The notes under the pieces: model-generated
What the model was told of the DNA's origin: nothing
What the model saw: only the letters and a program-made list of their open reading frames with translations
Database searches by the model: none
Part shown: positions 44,113 through 52,356 of the stretch, in pieces
How the letters are laid out: each line of letters starts with the position of its first letter
Numbering within the stretch: the first letter of the stretch is position 1
Assembly (NCBI RefSeq): GCF_023195755.1
Contig: NZ_CP096203.1
Span: forward strand, 3,286,001-3,350,000
Direction: 5' to 3'
DNA from: Chryseobacterium nepalense
GTDB lineage: Bacteria > Bacteroidota > Bacteroidia > Flavobacteriales > Weeksellaceae
DNA: 64,000 nt
Position numbers and translations under genes: made by a program

Positions 44113-44758
44113 CGATGAACAGCTTATCCTGGAAGGGGTGAAAATGCTGCTCTCTTCCGAACAGAATATTTCCGTGGGATTTACTTCCAATAACGGACCG
44201 GATTTTCTCGATTTGCTGGAAAAAACTTCAAACGAAGACTTTCCGGATATCGCTTTGGTAGATGTTCAGATGCAGCCCATGAACGGCTTTGAGCTCGTAG
44301 AAATTCTTAAAGAAAAATATCCCGGCTTAAAGATCATTATCCTCTCCTCCCACTATAAAACAACAATTCTAGGATACATGGTAAAACTGGGAGTTTCTGC
44401 TTTTTTACCTAAAAATTCAAACCGGGAAGCTTTTATAGAAGCCATTACCATGGTATATAGAAATGGGATCTTTTTTACACCGGAAGATCATCAGATGATC
44501 TTTTCCTACATGAACAGTCCTACCAAAAAAAGAACACTTTTTGAAATGGATGATGAATTATCCGACCGTGAAAAAGATGTGGTGAAACTCATCTGTCAGG
44601 AATGTACAAATAATGAAATTGCCGAAAAACTATTTATCAGCCCGAGAACCGTAGAAAGCCACAGACAGAGAATTGTAGAAAAAATAGGCGCAAAAAATAC
44701 CGTTGGAATTGTTATTTATGCCATTATTAATAATATTCACCCTTTAGAAAGAATATGA
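44081..44758 (+). CDS. Response regulator, NarL/LuxR type
   Basis: A 225-residue transcription regulator, partner of the kinase at 43384. Receiver: ALIDDEQLILEGV acidic pair, phospho-Asp61 in ALVDVQMQPMNGF, ILSSHYK and FLPKNS (Lys). The DNA-binding domain is LuxR-type: LSDREKDVVKLICQECTNNE and SPRTVESHRQRI. The ATG lies within the end of the kinase gene, a typical translational coupling. A terminator follows at 44758. Confidence 0.94.
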   Translation: MNSQIKVALIDDEQLILEGVKMLLSSEQNISVGFTSNNGPDFLDLLEKTSNEDFPDIALVDVQMQPMNGFELVEILKEKYPGLKIIILSSHYKTTILGYMVKLGVSAFLPKNSNREAFIEAITMVYRNGIFFTPEDHQMIFSYMNSPTKKRTLFEMDDELSDREKDVVKLICQECTNNEIAEKLFISPRTVESHRQRIVEKIGAKNTVGIVIYAIINNIHPLERI

Positions 44759-44783
44759 TTCCGTAGAAATACGGAATTTTTTA
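44758..44783 (+). terminator. Terminator of the two-component operon
   Basis: ATTCCGTA-GAAA-TACGGAAT followed by six T, right at the stop codon of the regulator. Confidence 0.85.
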
Positions 44784-44838
44784 TTTGGTATTTTATACTC
44801 TATAATGCCGGTTTATTTCATCGTTACTTTGATGAATT

Positions 44839-44876
44839 CACTTTGCCAAAGTTGAAAATCTTTGACAAAGTTTAAA
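44839..44876. repeat. Palindromic dispersed repeat (CTTTGTCAAAG type), copy 2
   Basis: CACTTTGCCAAAGTTGAAAA then TCTTTGACAAAGTTTAAAT. It shares CTTTGyCAAAGTT and CTTTGACAAA with the copy at 18081. It ends 17 bp before the Tle1-like gene and may hold its promoter. Confidence 0.6.
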
Positions 44877-44893
44877 TAAAACTACAAAGTGAC

Positions 44894-46234
44894 ATGAAAA
44901 GCAACATCATCTCCGTTGGAATTTTTTTTGACGGGACCGGAAACAACGGGATTAATGCAACCTCTCCCGAAAAACCTCCGAAAAACAATGAAAGCTATTA
45001 CGGAAATAGGACCAATATTTATAAATTATTTCAACTCTTTAACGGGGAGGAGAAAATTTACATAGAAGGCATCGGAACAGTTACGCAGAAGGAAGACAGT
45101 GATTTTGCCATGGCAACCTGTAAAAATCCTGCAGGACAGAACGGCTATTCGTCTGATGACAAACTGCAGAAAGCGTTCGCTTATTTCAGAAATATAATCT
45201 CGGATCGTAATCATTACTATGAATTGTATGTTTACGGATTTAGCAGAGGAGCCATGCTCGCCAGAAATTTCTGCCAGGAGCTGCTGAAAGCCGACACTGA
45301 ATTCATGGGAAATATCAGTGTGAAATTTCTAGGTATTTTCGATACGGTAGAATCTGCACCCTTTAATGATTATAATGTCATGGTGCATCCCGCCGTGCAA
45401 CGGGCGTTTCAAATCTGCGCTGTCAATGAATGTCGTTTTTTCTTTCCTTTAACTGGTTTTTTTGAAGATTCCGGGTTAATGGAAGATAAAATATGCGAAA
45501 ATACAATCTGGAAAGAAATATTTGTTCCCGGTGCTCATGCAGATATCGGAGGAGGATATCTGGAAGGTCCCCAGTCTGTTTACATATCTCCGAATTTTTT
45601 ACTTGAAGGGGAATTGAACAGCTATATTCAGAATATCAGAACAACGGCAGCCGACGCTGAAGAAAATAAAATATGGGATCATATTCTCGGAGATTATAAA
45701 GTAGATCCGGGAGAAGTTTTTTGCCAGGCTTACATTTCAAGGGATCTTGTTTTTAATGAGCTTTCTAAAGTATACGGTAAACTTATGCTGAAAGAATCGA
45801 ATGCTGAAAAAAAGGTTTTTAATACTGAATTTGATGATTCCGATTTTTTAATTAATCCCGAAAAGCACCCTTACCTGATCCGGCTTTCAGCCGAACTGGA
45901 GAGCTACACGGAAAAACTTTCGCCGGAATTGAAACCTGTTTACAATTATAGAACACTTGCAGACTATACTCATATTTCAGCCAATTTCGGATTATATCAT
46001 CCTGCAATTCCGAGAAATTCATCAAATGAAGATCTTACGGAATTCATTAACAACGGTCTGAATGTACCGGGGAATTCGGATGATCAATTTACCGCCAACC
46101 CGTCAAAACTCCAGGTAGAAATACATCATATCGAAGATTCTGTTGTGGATTACGCATACGGTACCAATATTCCTAATAATGACAATTGGAACCGAACCAT
46201 ATTGATTAAGGAAAATTTATACAATAAATGTTAG
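44894..46234 (+). CDS. DUF2235 / Tle1-like phospholipase-type hydrolase
   Basis: A 446-residue alpha/beta hydrolase of the DUF2235 family, the catalytic domain of type VI secretion lipase effectors of Tle1 type. Motifs: SVGIFFDGTGNNG at the start, nucleophile elbow YGFSRGA (Ser117), acid in LGIFDTVESA (Asp150) and GAHADIGGGYLEG (His215). No signal peptide, as expected for a T6SS cargo or cytoplasmic enzyme. No vgrG, immunity or other T6SS gene is nearby, so secretion is not shown. The two-component operon ends 135 bp upstream with a terminator, so it is separately transcribed. Confidence 0.83.
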   Translation: MKSNIISVGIFFDGTGNNGINATSPEKPPKNNESYYGNRTNIYKLFQLFNGEEKIYIEGIGTVTQKEDSDFAMATCKNPAGQNGYSSDDKLQKAFAYFRNIISDRNHYYELYVYGFSRGAMLARNFCQELLKADTEFMGNISVKFLGIFDTVESAPFNDYNVMVHPAVQRAFQICAVNECRFFFPLTGFFEDSGLMEDKICENTIWKEIFVPGAHADIGGGYLEGPQSVYISPNFLLEGELNSYIQNIRTTAADAEENKIWDHILGDYKVDPGEVFCQAYISRDLVFNELSKVYGKLMLKESNAEKKVFNTEFDDSDFLINPEKHPYLIRLSAELESYTEKLSPELKPVYNYRTLADYTHISANFGLYHPAIPRNSSNEDLTEFINNGLNVPGNSDDQFTANPSKLQVEIHHIEDSVVDYAYGTNIPNNDNWNRTILIKENLYNKC

Positions 46235-46262
46235 TACTTTTTCAGTTTTAAATTTAGGTGTG

Positions 46263-46291
46263 GAGCTGTCCTGGTAAGGCAGCTCTTTTTT
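46263..46291 (+). terminator. Terminator after the DUF2235 gene
   Basis: GAGCTG / CAGCTC arms with an 11-base loop and a T run. Confidence 0.7.
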
Positions 46292-46371
46292 ATCCCTGTC
46301 CCTAAAGAAGTCTTTTTAAGATTCAGATTCATAAGAAGTTATTTTTCTTACCCCAGTTCTTTTATTTTCCG

Positions 46372-46379
46372 TATTTTTG
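46372..46379 (+). promoter_or_regulatory. -7 box of the ABC-F gene
   Basis: TATTTTTG, 40 bp before the ATG at 46420. Confidence 0.5.
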
Positions 46380-46419
46380 CACCCGGAAATTTATTATTCA
46401 CTATTAATCATTATTTAGC

Positions 46420-48348
46420 ATGCTTTCGGTTCAAGGTTTAGGATTACATCATTCGGGAACATATTTGTTTCAAAACGTCAATTTCACGATTAAAAAGGAT
46501 GATAAAATCGGTTTGGTTGGTAAAAATGGAGCGGGAAAATCCACTTTATTGAAGATGCTTTCAGGCGAAATCAATTTCTATGAAGGAAATGTAGTGCCTG
46601 AAGGAAATGTCACAATCGGTTTTCTGAAGCAGGATCTTGATTTTGTGAAAGGAAGAACCGTTTGGGCAGAAACCATGCAGGCTTTTGAGCAGATCAATGC
46701 CTGGAAGAATGAACTTGAAGAAGTGAATCATCAGATGGCCACAAGAACAGACTACGAAAGCGATTCTTACACCGATCTGATCAATAAAATGACCGAACTG
46801 AATGATCTTCTGATGAACCATGATGCCTATAATTTGGAAGGTGACATGGAGAAAGTATTGTTCGGGCTTGGTTTTAAAGCAGATGATTTTCAGAAAATTA
46901 CCGATGAATTTTCCGGAGGATGGAGAATGAGAATCGAGCTGGCAAAACTGCTTCTGCAAAAGAATGACATCATGCTTCTCGATGAGCCTACCAACCACCT
47001 TGATATGGAATCCATCATGTGGCTGGAAAACTTCTTAAAAGATTATCCGGGAGCCATCGTTCTGGTAAGTCACGATAAACAGTTTATGACCGCAGTCTGC
47101 AACCGTACTTTTGATATCAACAATAAAAAGGTTGATGATTATAAAGCCAATTATTCCAAATACTTGGTAATGCGTGAAGACCGCCGTGAAAAATTGATTC
47201 AGGCTAAAAAGAATCAGGATGCGGAGATCAAGCAGATGGAAGACAATATTAATAAGTTCCGTGCAAGTGCTACGAAGGCATCTTTCGCACAGTCGCTTAT
47301 CAAAAAATTAGACAAAATCGAGCGAATCGAAGTGGATAATGAAGACGTCTCTAAATTCAACATTCGCTTCGTACAATCCGTAGTTCCCGGAAAAGTAATT
47401 TTTGAAGCTCAAAAACTCGGAAAAGCTTATGGTGAGAAGCAGATTTTTGATGATGTGGATTTTATTGTTCAGAGAGGAGACCGGATTGCACTTCTTGGAC
47501 AGAACGGACAGGGAAAAACAACGCTGGCAAAAATTCTTGCCGGAGATATCAAAGATTATTCAGGAACGTGGAATCTTGGGCATAATGTAAATATTGGTTA
47601 TTTCGCCCAGAATCAGGAGGAAGTTTTAACCCCGAATAAAACGGTTCAGGAAGAAGCGGAAGACGCTGCCACAGAAGAAACCAGACCAAGAGTCCGCGAT
47701 TTATTAGGATCTTTCCTTTTCCAGGGGGAAGCGGTGAATAAAAAAACGAAAGTACTTTCCGGAGGGGAAAGAAACCGTCTGGCTCTTTGTAAATTATTGT
47801 TGCGTCCATTCAATACACTGATCATGGACGAACCTACGAACCACCTTGATATTCAGTCTAAAGAAATTATTAAACTGGCGCTTCAGAAATTTGAAGGAAC
47901 GTTAATTGTAATCTCTCACGACCGGGAATTCCTGCAGGGACTTTGTGATAAAATTTACGAATTCCGCGATGGTAAAATGAAAGAATTCTTAGGAGATATT
48001 AATGAATATCTTGAATTCAGACAAAAAGAATCGATTCGCGAAATTTCTGCAGAAAAAGCAAAACTTCACAACGAAGTTCCTAAAGTTGAGGAAAAAAAGC
48101 CTGAAGAAAAACCAGCTTCCAATAATCAATCAAATGTAATCGTAAGCAAAGAGCAGAAAAATATTCAGAATAAACTGAAAAAAGTGGAAGATAAAATTAC
48201 TGAGCTTGAAACTAAAGTTGAAGAATTTGAAGCGTCATTTACCAAAGAAAATCCTTCTGAAGAAACACTGGAACAATATAATAAAACAAAAGAAGATCTC
48301 GATCTTGCACTTCAGGAGTGGGAATATTTGGGTACGCAGCTGAACTGA
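46420..48348 (+). CDS. ABC-F family ATPase (translation factor)
   Basis: A 642-residue soluble protein with two ABC ATPase domains and no membrane segment. Domain 1: GLVGKNGAGKSTLLKML, FSGGWRMRIELAKLL, LLDEPTNHLD. Domain 2: LLGQNGQGKTTLAKIL, LSGGERNRLALCKLL, IMDEPTNHLD. The linker of about 90 residues is the P-site tRNA interacting motif, and the C-terminal coiled coil (QNKLKKVEDKITELETKVEE) is of the Uup type. These proteins act on stalled ribosomes. Drug resistance is not implied; the drug-specific classes cannot be judged by eye. Confidence 0.93.
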   Translation: MLSVQGLGLHHSGTYLFQNVNFTIKKDDKIGLVGKNGAGKSTLLKMLSGEINFYEGNVVPEGNVTIGFLKQDLDFVKGRTVWAETMQAFEQINAWKNELEEVNHQMATRTDYESDSYTDLINKMTELNDLLMNHDAYNLEGDMEKVLFGLGFKADDFQKITDEFSGGWRMRIELAKLLLQKNDIMLLDEPTNHLDMESIMWLENFLKDYPGAIVLVSHDKQFMTAVCNRTFDINNKKVDDYKANYSKYLVMREDRREKLIQAKKNQDAEIKQMEDNINKFRASATKASFAQSLIKKLDKIERIEVDNEDVSKFNIRFVQSVVPGKVIFEAQKLGKAYGEKQIFDDVDFIVQRGDRIALLGQNGQGKTTLAKILAGDIKDYSGTWNLGHNVNIGYFAQNQEEVLTPNKTVQEEAEDAATEETRPRVRDLLGSFLFQGEAVNKKTKVLSGGERNRLALCKLLLRPFNTLIMDEPTNHLDIQSKEIIKLALQKFEGTLIVISHDREFLQGLCDKIYEFRDGKMKEFLGDINEYLEFRQKESIREISAEKAKLHNEVPKVEEKKPEEKPASNNQSNVIVSKEQKNIQNKLKKVEDKITELETKVEEFEASFTKENPSEETLEQYNKTKEDLDLALQEWEYLGTQLN

Positions 48349-48368
48349 TTTCCAAGTTATATTAATAC

Positions 48369-48399
48369 ACCTTATAGGTTCCAAAATCTATAAGGTTTT
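48369..48399 (+). terminator. Terminator after the ABC-F gene
   Basis: ACCTTATAG / CTATAAGGT arms with a 10-base loop and T-rich tail. Confidence 0.65.
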
Positions 48400-48488
48400 A
48401 TTACAGTTTGTAACAAAATTTCATTTCCATCAACTTATCTATAAAATATTTTAAGAAAACTTTAATCTGAGTTTTTAATTTATTTTTA

Positions 48489-48496
48489 TAATTTTG
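48489..48496 (+). promoter_or_regulatory. -7 box of the His/Cys-rich small protein gene, leaderless spacing
   Basis: TAATTTTG followed by AAGC and the ATG at 48501. Confidence 0.45.
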
Positions 48497-48500
48497 AAGC

Positions 48501-48857
48501 ATGATTTTTAAAGAAAGCAGAAATCTCAGGAATTTTCTTTCCAAACTGTTGTTTGGGATTTACTTTCTTGCGCTGTTTTCTCAGAATTTTCACAGCCACA
48601 GCTCTGAAGATGTTTTTAAAAATTTCAACTTTAAAAAATCAGAAAATACCATTACCAAAAATATAGCGAAGGAAAAAGCAGCAGACTGTCTTGCCTGTCA
48701 TTTCTTAGCCACCGGACATACTTTAGTTCCTGAAGAATTTAATTTCTCTTTTGAAAATTACACGCATGAAGTAAAGCAGATTATTGCAGTTCAGGAAAAA
48801 ATATGGTCTCAGACTAAATTTACCTTTCAGCTTCGCGGTCCGCCCGCAATTTCATAA
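48501..48857 (+). CDS. Small exported His/Cys-rich protein
   Basis: A 118-residue protein with an N-terminal hydrophobic segment (LSKLLFGIYFLALFSQ), then FHSHSSED and a DCLACHFLATGHTL segment, giving a cluster of His and Cys residues suited to metal binding. The C-terminus is RGPPAIS. Small proteins with this layout stand before metal-linked TonB receptors in flavobacteria (DUF2946-like group, by recall). The TonB receptor starts 225 bp downstream. A role in copper or zinc handling is inference. Confidence 0.72.
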   Translation: MIFKESRNLRNFLSKLLFGIYFLALFSQNFHSHSSEDVFKNFNFKKSENTITKNIAKEKAADCLACHFLATGHTLVPEEFNFSFENYTHEVKQIIAVQEKIWSQTKFTFQLRGPPAIS

Positions 48858-49082
48858 TTCATAGATTCTTTCCGAATTTTTTTACCTTAAATTTTTAGAA
48901 TTTAAATATTTCTTAATGAAAATACAACCATTAAGAGATAGTTAGGTTATTAATGATATCAGGTTTAATGCATTGATTAATAATCGGCTAACATGATTAA
49001 TTAATCTCATTTCAAAAGATCCTATCAACAAATTTTTTACGAAAAAAGTACCTGAAAAAGTACGCAATCAATCTATTTAACA

Positions 49083-51467
49083 ATGAAATTGATCTATAGT
49101 TTTATGCTTATCCTTTGCGGATTTGCATTAACGAACGCACAGCAGACTTACTCGGTAGAGGGAACTGTTCAAGATTTTCATGATAAAACCATGCTGGAAA
49201 ATGCAGTAGTGAAAATCGGTGAATTTTCTGCCAAAACGGATAAAAACGGCAAATTTTCATTCAGTAAAATTCCTGCCGGGAAATATATACTCATTGCTAA
49301 ACATCCTGATTGTAATGATTATACTGAAAATGTAGGAGTTACACAGGATTTACATATAACGATTACTCTTGAACATCACGTTCAGGATATCGAAACGGTA
49401 ACCATCCACGGAAGCCATAAAAGCAATGGATCCCTGGTCATTAAAACATTGGACAAGTCCGAAATTGAGAAAAATTCTTCGGATAATCTCGGAAATTTGC
49501 TCACAAAGATTTCAGGAGTAAGTGCTTTAAAAACAGGCAATAATATTTCAAAACCTATTATTCACGGACTTTACGGTAGCAGGATTTCCATTCTGAATAA
49601 CGGCGTGAAACTTGCCGAGCAGGAATGGGGAGTAGAGCACGCCCCGAATGTTGATATTAATAATTTTCAGCATATTGACGTTATTAAAGGCGCCTCAGCA
49701 TTAAAGTACGGAAGTGATGCCATTGGCGGTGTTGTGATTATGGAACCTGAAGTCTTTCCTAAAAAAGATACCATTAAAGGATCGGTAGGTCTTACAGGAA
49801 TTTCAAACGGAAGAGGAATGGCCCTGGAAGCCGATGTTGCTAAAATCTGGAAAAACGGATGGGCGGTAAAAACCGGCGGTAGCATCAAAAAGCTGGGAGA
49901 TCAGAATGCTCCTGATTATAATCTGATGAATACGGGAATGGATTTTTCTTCATTCAACTTTACCGTTCAACATAATACGTATGAAAAAGGAATTTCATTC
50001 GATTATTATCTTACCAACCAGAATATAGGAATTTACAGAGGTTCCCACGTGGGAAACAACGAAGATTTCTATAACGCCACAACATCAAAAATTCCTGTAT
50101 ATACGGGGAATTTCAGTTACGATATTGACAATCCGAGACAGGTAATTGAGCATCATATTGCAAAAGTTTCCGCGTTCAAAAGATTTGAAAATATCGGGAA
50201 GGTTTCTGCAACATACAGTTATCAGTACAATCACAGGCAGGAATACGATATCAGAAGAGGAGATCTCAAAGATATCCCTTCCCTGGATCTTGAACTGATG
50301 ACCCACCAGTTTAATCTTAATGATTTGCTGGAAAGAGGAAAGTTCTCTCTGGAAACCGGAATTGATGCAAGTTTTCAGAATAATTATTCGGATCCTGCTA
50401 CTAAAGCCAGGCGTCTGATTCCGAATTATGATAAATATGCTGCCGGAGTATATTCTATTTTTAAATATAAAATTTCAGGCAATTTCAATGTGGAAGCGGG
50501 AGCACGTTACGATTTTACACGGTATGACGTCACAAAATGGTACGACAAAGCCGACTGGGAAAAATTGTATGCGGATATTTACCCGCAGTTTTATGTGAAA
50601 ACGAATCAGAACAGGATTCTTACACGTCCCCAATTGAATTATAACAATGTTTCTTTCAATGCAGGATTGGAATATCACCCGAATTCAAGTATTAACCTGA
50701 AATTTAATTATGCTAAAGTAGGAAGAACCCCGAATATTGCAGAGCTATTTTCAGACGGACTCCATCATTCGGCTTCGGTGATCGAAATCGGAAATATGGG
50801 TTTGAAGAATGAGCAGGGACATCAGTTTAATGTCATCGCTGATTCAAAGTTCAATGTCTTAAACGGACTTAATATTTCGGTAAATCCTTATTTTTTTATC
50901 ACTAAAAATTTTATCAACCAGGTTCCTACGGGAGTGCAGAATACCATCAGGGGAGTATTTCCGGTATGGTCTTATCAGCAGATCGATGCCAAAATGTACG
51001 GGATAGATCTTGATGTAAATTTCAGGCTTACGGATGATCTTACATATGTGGGAAGAGGGAGTTATGTTTACGGACAGGACAAAACCCATCATGTTCCTTT
51101 GATTCTAATGATGCCTCCGAATTTTTCCAATGCTTTACAGTTCAGTAAAGAAAAGTGGAATCATTTCTATTTTACTCTGGAAAATCATACATTCCTGAAA
51201 CAAAACAGGTTTCCGGTGTATAACGCAACCATTCCTGTTTATACAAACGGGGAAGAGGTTGAAAAAACAGTGGATCTGAGCACACCGCCCAACGGATATT
51301 CTCTGTGGAATGTCCAGACCGGTGTCAATATCAGCAAAAATCTTTCTGCAGGGCTTATTGTAAATAATCTTTTCAATGTAACGTACAGGGATTACCTGAA
51401 CAGGATGAGATTTTTCTCCGATGAGGCAGGAAGAAACTTTATTGTCAACTTTAGATACAGATTCTAA
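49083..51467 (+). CDS. TonB-dependent receptor with CarboxypepD_reg-like domain
   Basis: A 794-residue outer-membrane receptor. Signal peptide 1-19 (TNAQ). Residues about 22-105 are a carboxypeptidase-D regulatory-like domain (YSVEGTVQDFHDKTMLENAV). The plug follows: SSDNLGNLLTKISGVSALKT, IIHGLYGSRISILNNGV and VIKGASALKYGSDAIGGVV. The barrel ends with aromatic FIVNFRYRF. The EQEWGVEHAPNVD loop holds acidic and His residues near the plug. The ligand is unknown; the neighbours suggest a metal. It is 48 bp ahead of the lipoprotein gene at 51516, and no SusD partner is present. Confidence 0.93.
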   Translation: MKLIYSFMLILCGFALTNAQQTYSVEGTVQDFHDKTMLENAVVKIGEFSAKTDKNGKFSFSKIPAGKYILIAKHPDCNDYTENVGVTQDLHITITLEHHVQDIETVTIHGSHKSNGSLVIKTLDKSEIEKNSSDNLGNLLTKISGVSALKTGNNISKPIIHGLYGSRISILNNGVKLAEQEWGVEHAPNVDINNFQHIDVIKGASALKYGSDAIGGVVIMEPEVFPKKDTIKGSVGLTGISNGRGMALEADVAKIWKNGWAVKTGGSIKKLGDQNAPDYNLMNTGMDFSSFNFTVQHNTYEKGISFDYYLTNQNIGIYRGSHVGNNEDFYNATTSKIPVYTGNFSYDIDNPRQVIEHHIAKVSAFKRFENIGKVSATYSYQYNHRQEYDIRRGDLKDIPSLDLELMTHQFNLNDLLERGKFSLETGIDASFQNNYSDPATKARRLIPNYDKYAAGVYSIFKYKISGNFNVEAGARYDFTRYDVTKWYDKADWEKLYADIYPQFYVKTNQNRILTRPQLNYNNVSFNAGLEYHPNSSINLKFNYAKVGRTPNIAELFSDGLHHSASVIEIGNMGLKNEQGHQFNVIADSKFNVLNGLNISVNPYFFITKNFINQVPTGVQNTIRGVFPVWSYQQIDAKMYGIDLDVNFRLTDDLTYVGRGSYVYGQDKTHHVPLILMMPPNFSNALQFSKEKWNHFYFTLENHTFLKQNRFPVYNATIPVYTNGEEVEKTVDLSTPPNGYSLWNVQTGVNISKNLSAGLIVNNLFNVTYRDYLNRMRFFSDEAGRNFIVNFRYRF

Positions 51468-51515
51468 AGCGTTAAAAACAAATCAAACAAATCAACAACT
51501 TTAAAATTTAGAAAA

Positions 51516-52103
51516 ATGAAATTATTCAATACTAAAAATATCATCAAATTATTAGCTGTTTTATTCATTGCCATTACGGTAGTTTCTTGTCAAAGAGACG
51601 GCTCTGCTGCGGAAGACGATTTGCCGCAGGAAGACCTTACCAATATTATATTGAATGTAAAAGATGTTGCGGCAGGAACTACCCAAACCTACAATTACAG
51701 CATGGGAGCAGGAGGTGCACAGGCTATTCAGCTTACCGACGGGAAAACATATGAGGTAAGCGCAGAATTTAAAAACGGAAACGAAGATGCAACTCAGGAA
51801 ATTAAAGATGCAAAAGATGAACATTTCTTAATTTTTAATTTCCCGAATTCTGATATTATGTTAACACGTACAGATGACGCATCCTCAACAAGAGCAGACG
51901 GAAAGCGTGTTGGTTTAAAAACACAATGGGTGGTAACAAAAGCAGTTAAAAATCCTTCCGTAACAAGCCAGCTGATCTTTACGCTCTACCATGAGCCGGC
52001 AAGTGTGACAGAAGATGCTCAGGTAAGCGGAAACGGAGTGGTGTACGGAACTCAGACGGGAGGCGAGACCGATGCTCAGGCAAACTATACAATCACAAAT
52101 TAA
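51516..52103 (+). CDS. Lipoprotein cotranscribed with the TonB receptor
   Basis: A 195-residue lipoprotein: lipobox TVVSC (Cys25) followed by acidic GSAAEDDLPQED. The body has IILNVKDVAAGTTQTYNYSM, a TDGKTYEVSAEFKNGNED strand pair and ATQEIKDAKDEHFLIFNF. Proteins with this E-I-x-D-EH pattern are found after TonB receptors in flavobacteria and are sometimes named 'type 1 periplasmic binding fold' proteins (recall). It is probably the surface or periplasmic partner of the receptor, 48 bp upstream. The ligand is unknown. Confidence 0.8.
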   Translation: MKLFNTKNIIKLLAVLFIAITVVSCQRDGSAAEDDLPQEDLTNIILNVKDVAAGTTQTYNYSMGAGGAQAIQLTDGKTYEVSAEFKNGNEDATQEIKDAKDEHFLIFNFPNSDIMLTRTDDASSTRADGKRVGLKTQWVVTKAVKNPSVTSQLIFTLYHEPASVTEDAQVSGNGVVYGTQTGGETDAQANYTITN

Positions 52104-52136
52104 AAATCACTTTTTAATATCCTTAATCTTGTTATG

Positions 52137-52167
52137 AAAACCACCGGAAATTTTCCGGTGGTTTTTT
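52137..52167 (+). terminator. Terminator of the TonB receptor operon
   Basis: AAAACCACCGGAAA / TTTCCGGTGGTTTT arms with almost no loop and a T run. Confidence 0.85.
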
Positions 52168-52223
52168 ATTGATAAAATTCTAAGACTACAGATTAGATTG
52201 TCTAAATTTTAACTATTCATAGA

Positions 52224-52258
52224 ACTTCCGTCGCCCATCTTCCAGTCTTCCGCCTTAG
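52224..52258. repeat. CTTCCAGC-type repeat fragment
   Basis: A pyrimidine-rich CTTCCGTCGCCCATCTTCCA piece, related to 14592-14665 and 60850-60872. Confidence 0.4.
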
Positions 52259-52326
52259 GAAATTTATATTTAACATTATTTAGCTTTTATGTTTGTTTTA
52301 AATGAGTGATTTTCATAAAATTTTCC

Positions 52327-52334
52327 TATTTTTG
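52327..52334 (+). promoter_or_regulatory. -7 box of tig
   Basis: TATTTTTG, 22 bp before the tig ATG. No -33 TTG at proper distance. Confidence 0.5.
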
Positions 52335-52356
52335 CAACCTAAAATTTTAATCAATA

